A stretch of DNA of 64,000 nucleotides from CAWHYG01 sp963833505 (GTDB lineage Bacteria; Eisenbacteria; RBG-16-71-46; CAIMUX01), in assembly GCA_963833505.1 (NCBI GenBank), contig CAWHYG010000005.1:640037-704036 (forward strand), given 5' to 3'. Shown one piece after another: positions 1 through 7,811 of the stretch. Position 1 is the first letter of the stretch; each line of letters begins with the position of its first letter. A program made the position numbers and the translations under genes. The notes beneath the pieces were generated by a model. It did not search any database. It saw nothing but the letters and a program-made list of their open reading frames with translations, and was not told where the DNA came from.

Positions 1-2646
1 CGGAGGATGCTGGTCCCGTTCGCGGGCGAAGTCGGGATGCCGCCGGTACTCGTCCAGCGTCGCCTCGCGGATCAGGTCCGCCTTTCGTTCCTCGATGGTC
101 CGCTTGATGAACGAATTGATGGCGTGGTGATCCTGGGTGCAGGCGAGCTTGTGCGCGAAGCCGGTCGGGGTCACGGTGAGACCGGAATCGAAATGGAAGG
201 CGCGCGCCGTCCGAAGGAGGGAAGCGTTCGCGCCGACCTGATTCCCGACGCGGCCCGCGGCGGTCCGGCCGTAGCCGAGAGGCAGCGAAACGGAAAACGG
301 CGCCTGCCCCGGCAACACGTAAATGGGAAGTGTGATCTCCCGCCCGTCCAGCCTGAGCCGGACCACGTCGTCGGCCTTGAGGCCCAGGGCTGATGCGGTC
401 GACGGGCCCACGATGGCGGCGTTGTCCCAGGTCAGCTTGGTGAGCACGGCCGGCGTTTCCTGCAACCAGCCGTTGTTCGAGAATCGCCCGTCGTAGACCT
501 TGCTGTCGGGAAGGAAGACGACCTCGAGACGGTCGCGTCCGAGGGCCGGAGTCGGAGGCTGGAACGAGGCCAGGCCGGCGCCGAGAGGCGCGGTTTGAAT
601 CTCTGCGTCCTCGAAAGGAAACGCGCTTTCCAGCACGAACCCTTCGGCCAGCGCCGTCCTCCACGAGGATTCGAAATCCATCGGGTGCCCCGCGGGCGTC
701 TCCTCCGGCGCGCCGTGAGCTTTCGCTCGCAGCTTCGATTCACGAACGCCACCGGTCGCCGTGTTCCCGGAGCTGCTTCCCATTGCCTGGCCGGCGTCGC
801 GCCGTTCCTGGAACGTCCGCCGGACGAGATCGTATCCCTTCTGGAGCGGATCGCCGGAAAGCGCCGCCAGAAGCTCGATCGCGGTCTTCCCGTCATAAAG
901 TGGATCGATGAGCGGTTGCACCACGCTCCACGTGCCGTCCCAGGACCGGACATCGCCCCAGGACTCCAGATCGTGCGCTTCCGGGATGTGCCAGCGGATG
1001 GCGGCGCCGGATCGTTCCGAGGCGGGTCCGGTCAAGCACGCCTGGGACGTCTCGTCTTCGTATAAACCGAGCCGGATGACACAGGGGACGCTCTCCAGCG
1101 CGGCCGTAAACCCGGCGTCGGCCGGGGCATCGTAGACCGGATTTCCGGCGAGGATCACCAACGCGTCCACCTGGCCCTGCCGCATGGCTTCGGTCAGGGA
1201 CAGGATCGCCTCCGGATGCGACGGCCGGTCCGGATCCATCTCGGCTGTATAATGGATGGTCCGGCCGGTATTCCCCAGCGCCAGGTTCAGCAGGTGGGCG
1301 ACGGCGTGGACCGCGGTGGGTTGTCGCGGACCCGCGATGACGATGCCTTTTCCGCGCGCCGCCGTCAGATCCCGAGCCAGCGCGCCGGCGAAAGGCACGG
1401 CATAGGGATGGTCGCCGAAGCGCGCTGCCAGTTCGGCCAGGGGCGCGGCCGCCTCCGGGATCCCGCTTCCGAGCAGGCGGATCACCTCCGCCGCCAGCCG
1501 ACCCGTCACGATGCCGATCGCGCCGGCGGCGACCGGGTATCGATGGTCAGCCATGGCACCGGTGAGGGAAAAGCCGCTCTCGACGGCGTGCAGGCGGTTC
1601 ATCCGGCCGGATTGCGCTCTTCGGCCCGCCGCAAACGCGCGCGTGTGCTGGATCGCAGCCGGATGATCGAAGAGGAAGTCGCAGTCGAGCGAGACGATCA
1701 CGTCGGCCGAAGCCAGATCGAGCTGCGTGCGAAGCGGGCGGCCGAACGCGAGGCGCGCGCCGGCACGTTCGTTGTCGCGGGAGACCGGCTCCCATTCGTG
1801 CCACTGCGCCTGCGGATAGACCTCGAGGAAACGGGCGCGGAGAGCGGCCAGGGTCGGCGACGAAGAGGTCTCGGCGCAGACGCGCAGTCCCTCGCCCCGG
1901 CGGTCGCGCAGACCTCCGAAACGGTCTCGGGCGAAGTCGGCGAACTCGTCCCAGGTCGAAGGGAACCGCTGCCGGCCTTCCGCCCGCGCCACTCCCTTGC
2001 TCCGATCGGGATCGTACAAGCCGAGAATGATGCCCTGGGCGAACGCGTCTGCCGCGCCCCGGTTGTTCGGGTGCGCCGGGTTGCCCTCCACCTTGATCGG
2101 CCGCCCGTCGTAGCTCGTGACGAGGAGCCCCTGCGCGGCGCCCCCGAAATCGAGGGCCGTCGCGAACTGCTGGGACACGCCGGGGTCGCGGCCTTCGGGA
2201 CGATGGGCGAAAGGCATGATCGTCTCGCGGGGCCAGCGGCAACCGGTCATGCCGGCCAGCGCGAAGGACGCTCCCATGATCTGAAGAAAACTGCGCCGAG
2301 AATGGGAATTGGCGGGAGTCGACGGCTCGCCGGCGGCAGGCGATCCGGCCACGTCGGTCCCGGACGATATGTCTCCTTCGGAGTCTATCCTGCCGGCCAA
2401 CTGCGCCTCGGGCGAACCGTCCGCTGCCGTCTCGAGCCTGCCGGCGAGAGCCTGCCAGTGATCCAAGCTCTGCCAGTAATCGCGGCCCCGCGCGGCCCCG
2501 ATCGCCGGCGTCTCGTCGTCCAGCTCGGTCCTGATCGCCAACGTCTCGTTGTCTAACCCGGCTCCGGCGGCCGGCGTCTCGTCGTTGAACTCGGTCCCGA
2601 TCACCCGTGGTCCGTCGTTTGGGAGCATGTCGTCTACCGGTGGCAT
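1..2646 (-). CDS. actB: ActB, large peripheral subunit of alternative complex III (3' end beyond the window)
   Basis: ActB is the molybdopterin-oxidoreductase-like, iron-sulfur subunit of alternative complex III, a membrane quinol oxidase that replaces cytochrome bc1. The frame is open from ATG 2646 to the window edge (882 codons), so the C-terminal region, where the family carries its ferredoxin-like domain, is missing. Visible family marks are GRDYWQS at residues 54-60, a twin-arginine-type segment SRRSFLQIMGASFALAG from residue 116 followed by TGC, and TLDEYRRHPDF close to the window edge. The start overlaps the end of actA by 13 nt, which implies translational coupling. Residues about 17-52 hold an unusual repeated acidic stretch (NDETPA, DNETLA, DDETPA) that I do not know from the family. 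Identity rests on these motifs and on the adjoining five-haem protein. No standard ORF call covers it because there is no stop inside the window. Confidence 0.88.
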   Translation of the reverse strand, partial: MPPVDDMLPNDGPRVIGTEFNDETPAAGAGLDNETLAIRTELDDETPAIGAARGRDYWQSLDHWQALAGRLETAADGSPEAQLAGRIDSEGDISSGTDVAGSPAAGEPSTPANSHSRRSFLQIMGASFALAGMTGCRWPRETIMPFAHRPEGRDPGVSQQFATALDFGGAAQGLLVTSYDGRPIKVEGNPAHPNNRGAADAFAQGIILGLYDPDRSKGVARAEGRQRFPSTWDEFADFARDRFGGLRDRRGEGLRVCAETSSSPTLAALRARFLEVYPQAQWHEWEPVSRDNERAGARLAFGRPLRTQLDLASADVIVSLDCDFLFDHPAAIQHTRAFAAGRRAQSGRMNRLHAVESGFSLTGAMADHRYPVAAGAIGIVTGRLAAEVIRLLGSGIPEAAAPLAELAARFGDHPYAVPFAGALARDLTAARGKGIVIAGPRQPTAVHAVAHLLNLALGNTGRTIHYTAEMDPDRPSHPEAILSLTEAMRQGQVDALVILAGNPVYDAPADAGFTAALESVPCVIRLGLYEDETSQACLTGPASERSGAAIRWHIPEAHDLESWGDVRSWDGTWSVVQPLIDPLYDGKTAIELLAALSGDPLQKGYDLVRRTFQERRDAGQAMGSSSGNTATGGVRESKLRAKAHGAPEETPAGHPMDFESSWRTALAEGFVLESAFPFEDAEIQTAPLGAGLASFQPPTPALGRDRLEVVFLPDSKVYDGRFSNNGWLQETPAVLTKLTWDNAAIVGPSTASALGLKADDVVRLRLDGREITLPIYVLPGQAPFSVSLPLGYGRTAAGRVGNQVGANASLLRTARAFHFDSGLTVTPTGFAHKLACTQDHHAINSFIKRTIEERKADLIREATLDEYRRHPDFARERDQHPP

Positions 2647-3284
2647 GTCGAGCAATCCGTCAAGGAGCGAATGCCGTTCTCGGCTTTCAGTCGGCGCCCG
2701 AGGGCAAGCTGGCCTTCCGGCGGGGACCAGGCCATGTTCGTCACCTGGTTGACCGGCCGGAGCGCTTTCTCGGGAGCCCGGTGGCAATCGAGACACCAGC
2801 CCATCGTCAGAGGGTTGGCCTGATAGACCACGTCCATCTTGTCCACCCGGCCGTGGCAGGTCACGCAGCCGATGCCTCGGTCCACGTGGGCGCTGTGATT
2901 GAAATAGGCGTAATCAGGTAGATCGTGCACCTTGACCCAAGGAATGGGCATGCCCGTTGCATAGCTGTCGCGGACAAGCTGCAGTTTCGGGCTCTTCGTC
3001 CGAATCGTCGAGTGGCAGTTCATGCAGGTCTGAGTCGGAGGAATGGCGGCCGTGCCGGCCCGTTCGACCGTGTTGTGACAATAGCGACAATCCATCCCGA
3101 GCTCCCCGGCGTGCAAGGCATGGCTGAAGGGGACAGGTTGAGATGGCTGATATCCGACATTGGTCGTCTTGCCGCCCAGAGCATAAACAGCGAGCACAAC
3201 AAGATAAACCACCCCGCCCAGGATCAGGAGCGTGACGAGCGGCCGGATATCGTTCGTCCATCTGGGAAAGGTGAAGGGGCGCAT
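2634..3284 (-). CDS. actA: ActA, pentahaem cytochrome c subunit of alternative complex III
   Basis: ActA is the membrane-anchored multihaem cytochrome c of alternative complex III and passes electrons from quinol oxidation to periplasmic acceptors. The protein has 216 residues. It has one N-terminal membrane helix (about residues 13-33, LVTLLILGGVVYLVVLAVYA) and five CXXCH haem sites: CRYCH, CMNCH, CVTCH, CLDCH and CSTCH. The start ATG 3284 is chosen because AAGGAA sits just upstream; an upstream in-frame ATG (3329) would lie inside the promoter region. It is the first gene of the act operon and its stop overlaps the start of actB. Length and haem count agree with the family. Confidence 0.92.
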   Translation of the reverse strand: MRPFTFPRWTNDIRPLVTLLILGGVVYLVVLAVYALGGKTTNVGYQPSQPVPFSHALHAGELGMDCRYCHNTVERAGTAAIPPTQTCMNCHSTIRTKSPKLQLVRDSYATGMPIPWVKVHDLPDYAYFNHSAHVDRGIGCVTCHGRVDKMDVVYQANPLTMGWCLDCHRAPEKALRPVNQVTNMAWSPPEGQLALGRRLKAENGIRSLTDCSTCHR

Positions 3285-3312
3285 GGTTCCTTTCTTCACA
3301 AATGACCACGGC

Positions 3313-3342
3313 AGTGTAGGTCTTGTCAAGAACGCGTGTCAA
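3313..3342 (-). promoter_or_regulatory. Candidate sigma-70-type promoter of the act operon
   Basis: On the minus strand there is TTGACA at 3342-3337, an 18-nt spacer, and TACACT at 3318-3313. The predicted transcript starts about 20-25 nt before ATG 3284. A second TTGACA lies inside the spacer but is too close to the -10 box to serve it. Confidence 0.6.
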
Positions 3343-3488
3343 CTCTGGACGGGAATAATCATGTACGCTGCGGCGGGGAGTCGGACAAGACGGAGCTGAG
3401 GGTCTTTGCGCGCGTCTCGGCCCGGTGCCTGGGGGCCGCAGCCCGGGCAAAGCGCAGTCCCAGCGGAGCGGCGCAGCCCGGCCAAGGG

Positions 3489-3790
3489 CCGCAGATTCGG
3501 CCAAAGGCCGCGGACCCGGCCGGGGGCCGCAGACTCGGCCGGGGGCCGCAGATTCGGCCGGGGGCCGCAGACTCGGCCGGGGGCCGCAGACTCGGCCGGG
3601 GGCCGCAGACTCGGCCGGGGGCCGCAGACTCGGCCGGGGGCCGCAGACTCGGCCGGGGGCCGCAGACTCGGCCGGGGGCCGCAGACTCGGCCAAGAGCCG
3701 CAGACTCGGCCGGGGGCCGCAGACTCGGCCAAGAGCCGCAGACTCGGCCAAGGGCCGCAGTCCGACCAGGGGCCGCAGTCCCGGCAACCG
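3489..3790. repeat. Minisatellite of about sixteen 19-bp units upstream of the act promoter
   Basis: The core CCGCAGACTCGGCCGGGGG recurs at 3489, 3508, 3527, 3546 and so on every 19 bp to 3755, with a last 18-bp step to 3773. Variants carry CAAGA or CAAAG in place of CGGGG. Because 19 is not a multiple of three and the unit contains no stop, several long overlapping frames appear on both strands. I read these as non-coding. The array lies about 150 bp upstream of the act -35 box and about 150 bp upstream of the oppositely oriented sugar transferase. Confidence 0.95.
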
Positions 3791-3943
3791 GGACCATGAC
3801 GAGGCGACCCGGGACGGATATGCTCAACAAGGGAGCAGGGTCCAGTTCGAGAAGCGGGCCGCAACCGCAACGGGCAGGATGGCGAAGCTGCTGCGCATAA
3901 CAGTCGCAGCAAATGGTCCGCGCCACACGGATCGGAGGTCGGT

Positions 3944-4651
3944 TTGGGATCGGGACCGGAAGTGCCGCGCACCTTGTACACCCGCATGGGCAAACGAGCG
4001 TTGGATGCCCTGATGTCCGGGATGGCGCTGCTGGTCCTTTCGCCGGTCTTTCTTCTCATCGCCCTGCTGATCGTCCTCGATTCCCGCGGTCCGGCTCTCT
4101 ACCGCCAGGAGAGGATCGGCCGGTTCGGGCGGCCGTTCCAGTTGCTCAAGTTCCGCTCGATGGTGGTTGGCGCGGAGCATAAGGGGGCCGGAATCCTGGT
4201 CGAGAAGAACGACTCGCGGGTGACGGCGCTCGGGCGGTTCCTCCGGAAGTTGAGCCTGGACGAGCTGCCGCAGCTGTATAACGTCTTCCTTGGGGACATG
4301 AGCCTGGTCGGCCCGCGGCCCGGCTTGCGCTACCAGGCCGAGCTGTACAGCGAACGCCAGCGGGGGCGCCTCCTGGTTCGACCCGGGCTGAGCGGCTGGG
4401 CCCAGGTCCGCGGCCGGAAAGGCATCGACTGGCCGGCCCGGATCGAGCTGGATCTGGAATACATCGAGCGGATTTCGTGGCCTCTCGATGCGAAGATCCT
4501 GTTTCTGACCATCGGCGTCGTGCTCCGGGGATCGGATCCGGTGGCGGCCTCCGACTACTGGAAGGAGCAGGCCCGGCTGCGGAGGGAGGGGATCCATGGC
4601 GCGCCAGAGCGATCGAAGCGGGGAGATGACGACGGGCCGGGCCACAGTTGA
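3944..4651 (+). CDS. PglC/WcaJ-type bacterial sugar transferase
   Basis: This is a polyprenyl-phosphate phosphoglycosyl transferase of the small monotopic (PglC-like) type. It moves a sugar phosphate from a nucleotide sugar to the membrane lipid carrier and so starts surface glycan synthesis. The 235-residue protein has the hydrophobic re-entrant segment with SPVFLLIALLIVLDSRGPA near the N-terminus, then RIGRFGRPFQLLKFRSM, the catalytic Asp-Glu pair in SLDELPQLYNV, and the GDMSLVGPRP signature. I prefer the TTG start at 3944 because GGAGG lies 5 nt upstream; ATG 3986 is the alternative. Its 3' end overlaps the acetyltransferase gene by 56 bp, as in PglC-PglD pairs. It is divergent from the act operon. 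Confidence 0.9.
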   Translation: MGSGPEVPRTLYTRMGKRALDALMSGMALLVLSPVFLLIALLIVLDSRGPALYRQERIGRFGRPFQLLKFRSMVVGAEHKGAGILVEKNDSRVTALGRFLRKLSLDELPQLYNVFLGDMSLVGPRPGLRYQAELYSERQRGRLLVRPGLSGWAQVRGRKGIDWPARIELDLEYIERISWPLDAKILFLTIGVVLRGSDPVAASDYWKEQARLRREGIHGAPERSKRGDDDGPGHS

Positions 4652-5297
4652 GCGCATCGTGCTCGTGGGCGCCGGGGACCACGGCCGCGGGGCCCTGGAG
4701 ATCCTCCGGCGCGCCCGGAGCGCCGGGCGATCGTGTGATGTGGTCGGCGTGGTCGACGACGCCGCGGACGCCCGGCCGCTGGAAGAGGTGCCTCTGCTCG
4801 GAACCACGGCCTGGCTGGCGGAGAACCTTCCGGCGCTCGACGTTTTCGTCATCCTGGCGATCGCGGCTCCGGCGCCGAAGAAGAGGATCGCCGCCCTGTT
4901 GAACCAGGCCGGCGCGCGCTGGACCACGGCCGTTCATCCGACCGCCGACCTGGCGCCGAGCGTCGTGGTGGGCCCGGGAAGCATTGTCAACACCGGGGTG
5001 ATCGTGGTCCACAACACGCGCATCGGCGCTCACGTGACCCTGAACCTTCACGCCACCGTGGGGCACGACATCACGATCGGCGATCACACGACCGTCGCTC
5101 CAGGCGCGGTCCTTCTCGGCCGGGTGCAGATCGGCGAAGGCTGCATGATCAACGCCAATTCCGTGATCCTGCCGTCGGTCAAGGTCGGTGCCGGATCGGT
5201 GGTCGGAGCGGGGGCGGTCGTGCTGCAGGACGTTCCGCCGGGGGTGACCGTCTTCGGAAACCCGGCCCGCGTCGTGCCTCTCTTCAAACAGGCGTAA
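4596..5297 (+). CDS. PglD/NeuD-family sugar O/N-acetyltransferase
   Basis: This is a left-handed beta-helix acetyltransferase of the NeuD/PglD family, which acetylates an amino-sugar nucleotide or sialic acid precursor. The 233-residue protein has an N-terminal Rossmann-like segment (IVLVGAGDHGRGALEIL) and then hexapeptide repeats. These include LHATVGHDITIGDH with the family's catalytic-position His, then MINANSVILPSVKVGAGSVV and the FGNPARVVP ending. ATG 4596 is chosen because GGAGGGG precedes it; ATG 4626 has its purine run too close. It is coupled to the phosphoglycosyl transferase. No aminotransferase or dehydratase partner lies nearby, so the exact sugar cannot be named. Confidence 0.87.
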   Translation: MARQSDRSGEMTTGRATVERIVLVGAGDHGRGALEILRRARSAGRSCDVVGVVDDAADARPLEEVPLLGTTAWLAENLPALDVFVILAIAAPAPKKRIAALLNQAGARWTTAVHPTADLAPSVVVGPGSIVNTGVIVVHNTRIGAHVTLNLHATVGHDITIGDHTTVAPGAVLLGRVQIGEGCMINANSVILPSVKVGAGSVVGAGAVVLQDVPPGVTVFGNPARVVPLFKQA

Positions 5298-5395
5298 GCC
5301 GGCACTACCTCGTCACGAGGTTCCGTGGGGCGAGGTCCTCCGGGAAAAGGCCGCTCCGGCCCAAACAGAAGGCGGGCGCCGCGTGGGCGCCAGGT

Positions 5396-7006
5396 TCAGT
5401 CAGCCGCGTCTCCCCGCAACGCGCGCTTGTCGATCTTGCCGGCGGCGTTCCGCGGGAGGGAGTCGCGGATCAGGATTTTCTGCGGCACCTTGTGGGCCGG
5501 GAGACGCTCCTGACAGAACCGGATCAACGCCTCGGGCGGGAGCTCGGAACGCGGACGAACGACGAGGTGCGCCCAGATCGCCTCGCCCAGGTATTCATCG
5601 GGAACGCCGACCACGGCCGCCTCCTCCACGTCGGGATGCGCCAGGAGGATCTCCTCGATCTCTCGCGGACTGATCCGGTGGGCGCCCGATTTGATCATTT
5701 CCCGCTTGCGCCCCACGATCCAGAAGAACCCCTCCTCGTCGCGCCGCCCGAGATCCCCGGTGTGAAAGCCGTGCTGATCGAGCACCTCGGCCGTGGCCGC
5801 GGCGTCGTTCCAATAACCTTCCATGATGTTCGAGCCCCGGGCCACGATCTCGCCGACCTCGCCGGTGTCCGCCTCGGTGCCGTCCTCGCGCCGCACGGAC
5901 AGCTCGACGTTGGGAATCGCCCGTCCGGCGGATCCCAGCTTCCGCTCCAGGTCCTCCGGCGGCAGCCAGGAAAGGCGCGCCGCCGCCTCGGTCGCTCCGT
6001 ACATGATGTAGATGCGGACGCCCGGCAGGGCCGCGATCAGCTTGCGGACATGGGCGACCGGCATGCCGCCTCCGGCTTGGGTCACATAACGCAGCGAAGG
6101 AATCCGTCGCTCCGCGAGGCGCGATCGGTGGATGAGGATCGCGAAGGTCGAAGGCACGCCGGAGAGACCGGTCACGGCCTCGTGCTCCATGACGTCAAGG
6201 GCCGCGTCCGGAAACACCAGGCTGTCGTGCAGCACCAGGGAGCCGCCGACGGCCGCGTGCGTGTTCAGGAGCGACTGGCCGTACACGTAGGGAAAGGGCA
6301 ACAAACAGAGCACCCGGTCCTCGGAAGTCAGGTGCAGATAGGCGAGGATGGATCGGGTGTTCTGAACGACGTTCAAGTGCGTCAGCACGACGCCGCGCGG
6401 GCGTCCGGTCGATCCTGAGGTGTAGATGATGCAGGCGCGATCGAGGTCGATTCCCCGCGGCAGTCCACCCGATTCTCCTCTAAACGTCAAGGCCGCCGAT
6501 TCCGGGATCGTCCGGACGTGGGCCGGGAAGGCCGGCGCGTCGAGCGCATCTCCCTGGCGCCCGCGGCCTGATCTGCCGGGAGAGTCTTCCCGACCTTCGG
6601 TGCCCGCCCCGATCTCCTCATCAGGCAGGATCACGAATTGCAGCTCCGGAAGCTCCGCCGCCGCCTCCGACACGCGGCCGGCCATGCCGGGTCCGCACAC
6701 GAGCGCGGCCCCGCCGCAATCCCCGAGAAGGCGCCTGAGCGTGCGGACGTCGCTCGAAGCGTGCAAGGGAACGGCGATCGCGCCGGCCTTCTGTGCGGCA
6801 TAATAGGCGGTCACGTACCGCGGCGAGTTCGGGGCCAGGAGGCCGACCCGGTCGCCGCGGCGGACGCCCTGGTCCCGCAGGAGGCGGGCCATCCGAGCGG
6901 AAGCGGTTTCGACCTCGCCGTAGCTGGCGCGCCGGCCGTTCTGGATCACAAAAGCCGCGTCCGGACGCCGCAAGGCCGATTCGCTCAGGAAATCAGGGAC
7001 CAGCAT
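5396..7006 (-). CDS. AMP-dependent acyl ligase, likely loading the adjacent carrier protein
   Basis: This adenylate-forming enzyme of the ANL superfamily activates a carboxylate as acyl-AMP. All core motifs are present: YTSGSTGRPRGVVLTH (phosphate loop), YGATEAAA, FHTGDLGRRD, GRKREMIKSGAHRI at the hinge, and the catalytic lysine in NAAGKIDKRAL near the C-terminus. Length (536 aa) is normal. A 50-residue low-complexity insert lies around residues 130-180. It sits 21 bp after an acyl carrier protein on the same strand, so I infer that the acyl group goes to that carrier rather than to free CoA. This pairing resembles the exosortase-associated ligase/carrier pairs known next to polysaccharide genes, but no exosortase is visible here. 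Confidence 0.88.
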   Translation of the reverse strand: MLVPDFLSESALRRPDAAFVIQNGRRASYGEVETASARMARLLRDQGVRRGDRVGLLAPNSPRYVTAYYAAQKAGAIAVPLHASSDVRTLRRLLGDCGGAALVCGPGMAGRVSEAAAELPELQFVILPDEEIGAGTEGREDSPGRSGRGRQGDALDAPAFPAHVRTIPESAALTFRGESGGLPRGIDLDRACIIYTSGSTGRPRGVVLTHLNVVQNTRSILAYLHLTSEDRVLCLLPFPYVYGQSLLNTHAAVGGSLVLHDSLVFPDAALDVMEHEAVTGLSGVPSTFAILIHRSRLAERRIPSLRYVTQAGGGMPVAHVRKLIAALPGVRIYIMYGATEAAARLSWLPPEDLERKLGSAGRAIPNVELSVRREDGTEADTGEVGEIVARGSNIMEGYWNDAAATAEVLDQHGFHTGDLGRRDEEGFFWIVGRKREMIKSGAHRISPREIEEILLAHPDVEEAAVVGVPDEYLGEAIWAHLVVRPRSELPPEALIRFCQERLPAHKVPQKILIRDSLPRNAAGKIDKRALRGDAAD

Positions 7007-7027
7007 CGGCGATGCTCCGGGCCAATC

Positions 7028-7279
7028 TCAGGGCCGCCTGAGACGCTCGATCATCCGAGCGAGGGCCTCAATCGACGTGAAATTTCCCGGCGCGATCTCT
7101 TCGGGGGGAATGGTGATCGCGAGGTCCTCCTCCAACGCCGCCAGCAGCCGGACCATGCTGATCGAATCGAGCCTTCCAGCCGAGAGGGGATCGCCCGTTG
7201 CGTCCGGCGCCTTGAGCGCGAGGATGCCGGCGACGATGGAACGAACTTGAACGACCAGACTGTCTTCGGTCATGGCCAT
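7028..7279 (-). CDS. Acyl carrier protein
   Basis: This small (83 aa) carrier protein has the phosphopantetheine attachment motif LDSISMVRLLAALEE, in which Ser after LD is the modified residue, and the usual four-helix acidic pattern. The start may be ATG 7279 or the in-frame ATG 7273; neither has a strong ribosome site. It is the first gene of a two-gene unit with the acyl-AMP ligase. The short distance to the sugar transferase genes suggests a role in surface lipid or polysaccharide modification (inference). Confidence 0.85.
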   Translation of the reverse strand: MAMTEDSLVVQVRSIVAGILALKAPDATGDPLSAGRLDSISMVRLLAALEEDLAITIPPEEIAPGNFTSIEALARMIERLRRP

Positions 7280-7811
7280 CCGATCATAGCGCTCTTCCGG
7301 GCTCCGAGTCTCGCCGAGAAAGGGTCACTCGGGCTGGATTCCGGCCGGTTATTCACAAAATCGACCGCAGGAGTGTGGGGAGCCCGGTATTTGTCCACAA
7401 GGCGATTGTTCCAGATTGAGACGAACCGGGCTGGCCCCGTAGGGGCACGTCGGGAAGACCTCGGGAAAGCCTCCAGGACCAGGATCGGCGGGCCGAAATG
7501 CAAAGGTGGAATCGACGGTCTTCCGCCCGCTCGAAGCCCGACCGATTCGCGGAAACGGAACCGATCCGATCGCTGCCGGTTTGATGGGTCGGGAGAGCTG
7601 GCTTGACCCGCCTCTCAACGATATGTTTGAATCCGGGTCAGAAGATCGTCGTTTCAGCACGATCCGGGCGTGAACCTGCCAATGGCCATCGGACGGTCGC
7701 AGAACGCCCAACCTAGAATTCTCTGACTTGAATTTCGGTGCGCGCAGGTTGCCCGTCAGAACCCCGACGGCCGCGTCCTGAATCCGAAACTGGCGCCGGA
7801 GTCCTTGCCGA
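7280..7811. other. 532-bp divergent intergenic region, no gene seen
   Basis: This region lies between the carrier-protein operon (minus) and the alpha-glucan operon (plus). I found no convincing coding frame, RNA or clean promoter. The frames here have no family-like content. Confidence 0.5.

Noticed and set aside
1216..2556. 446-codon open frame on the plus strand
   Set aside because: It is a shadow of actB, whose minus-strand frame carries the family motifs and runs off the window edge.
3336..4059. Several overlapping frames encoding Gly/Arg/Pro-rich repeats
   Set aside because: They arise from the 19-bp minisatellite, which has no stops in several frames; the unit length is not a multiple of three.
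5308..5320. CCTCG-TCA-CGAGG hairpin between convergent genes
   Set aside because: The stem is only 5 bp and no T-run follows, so I do not call a terminator.
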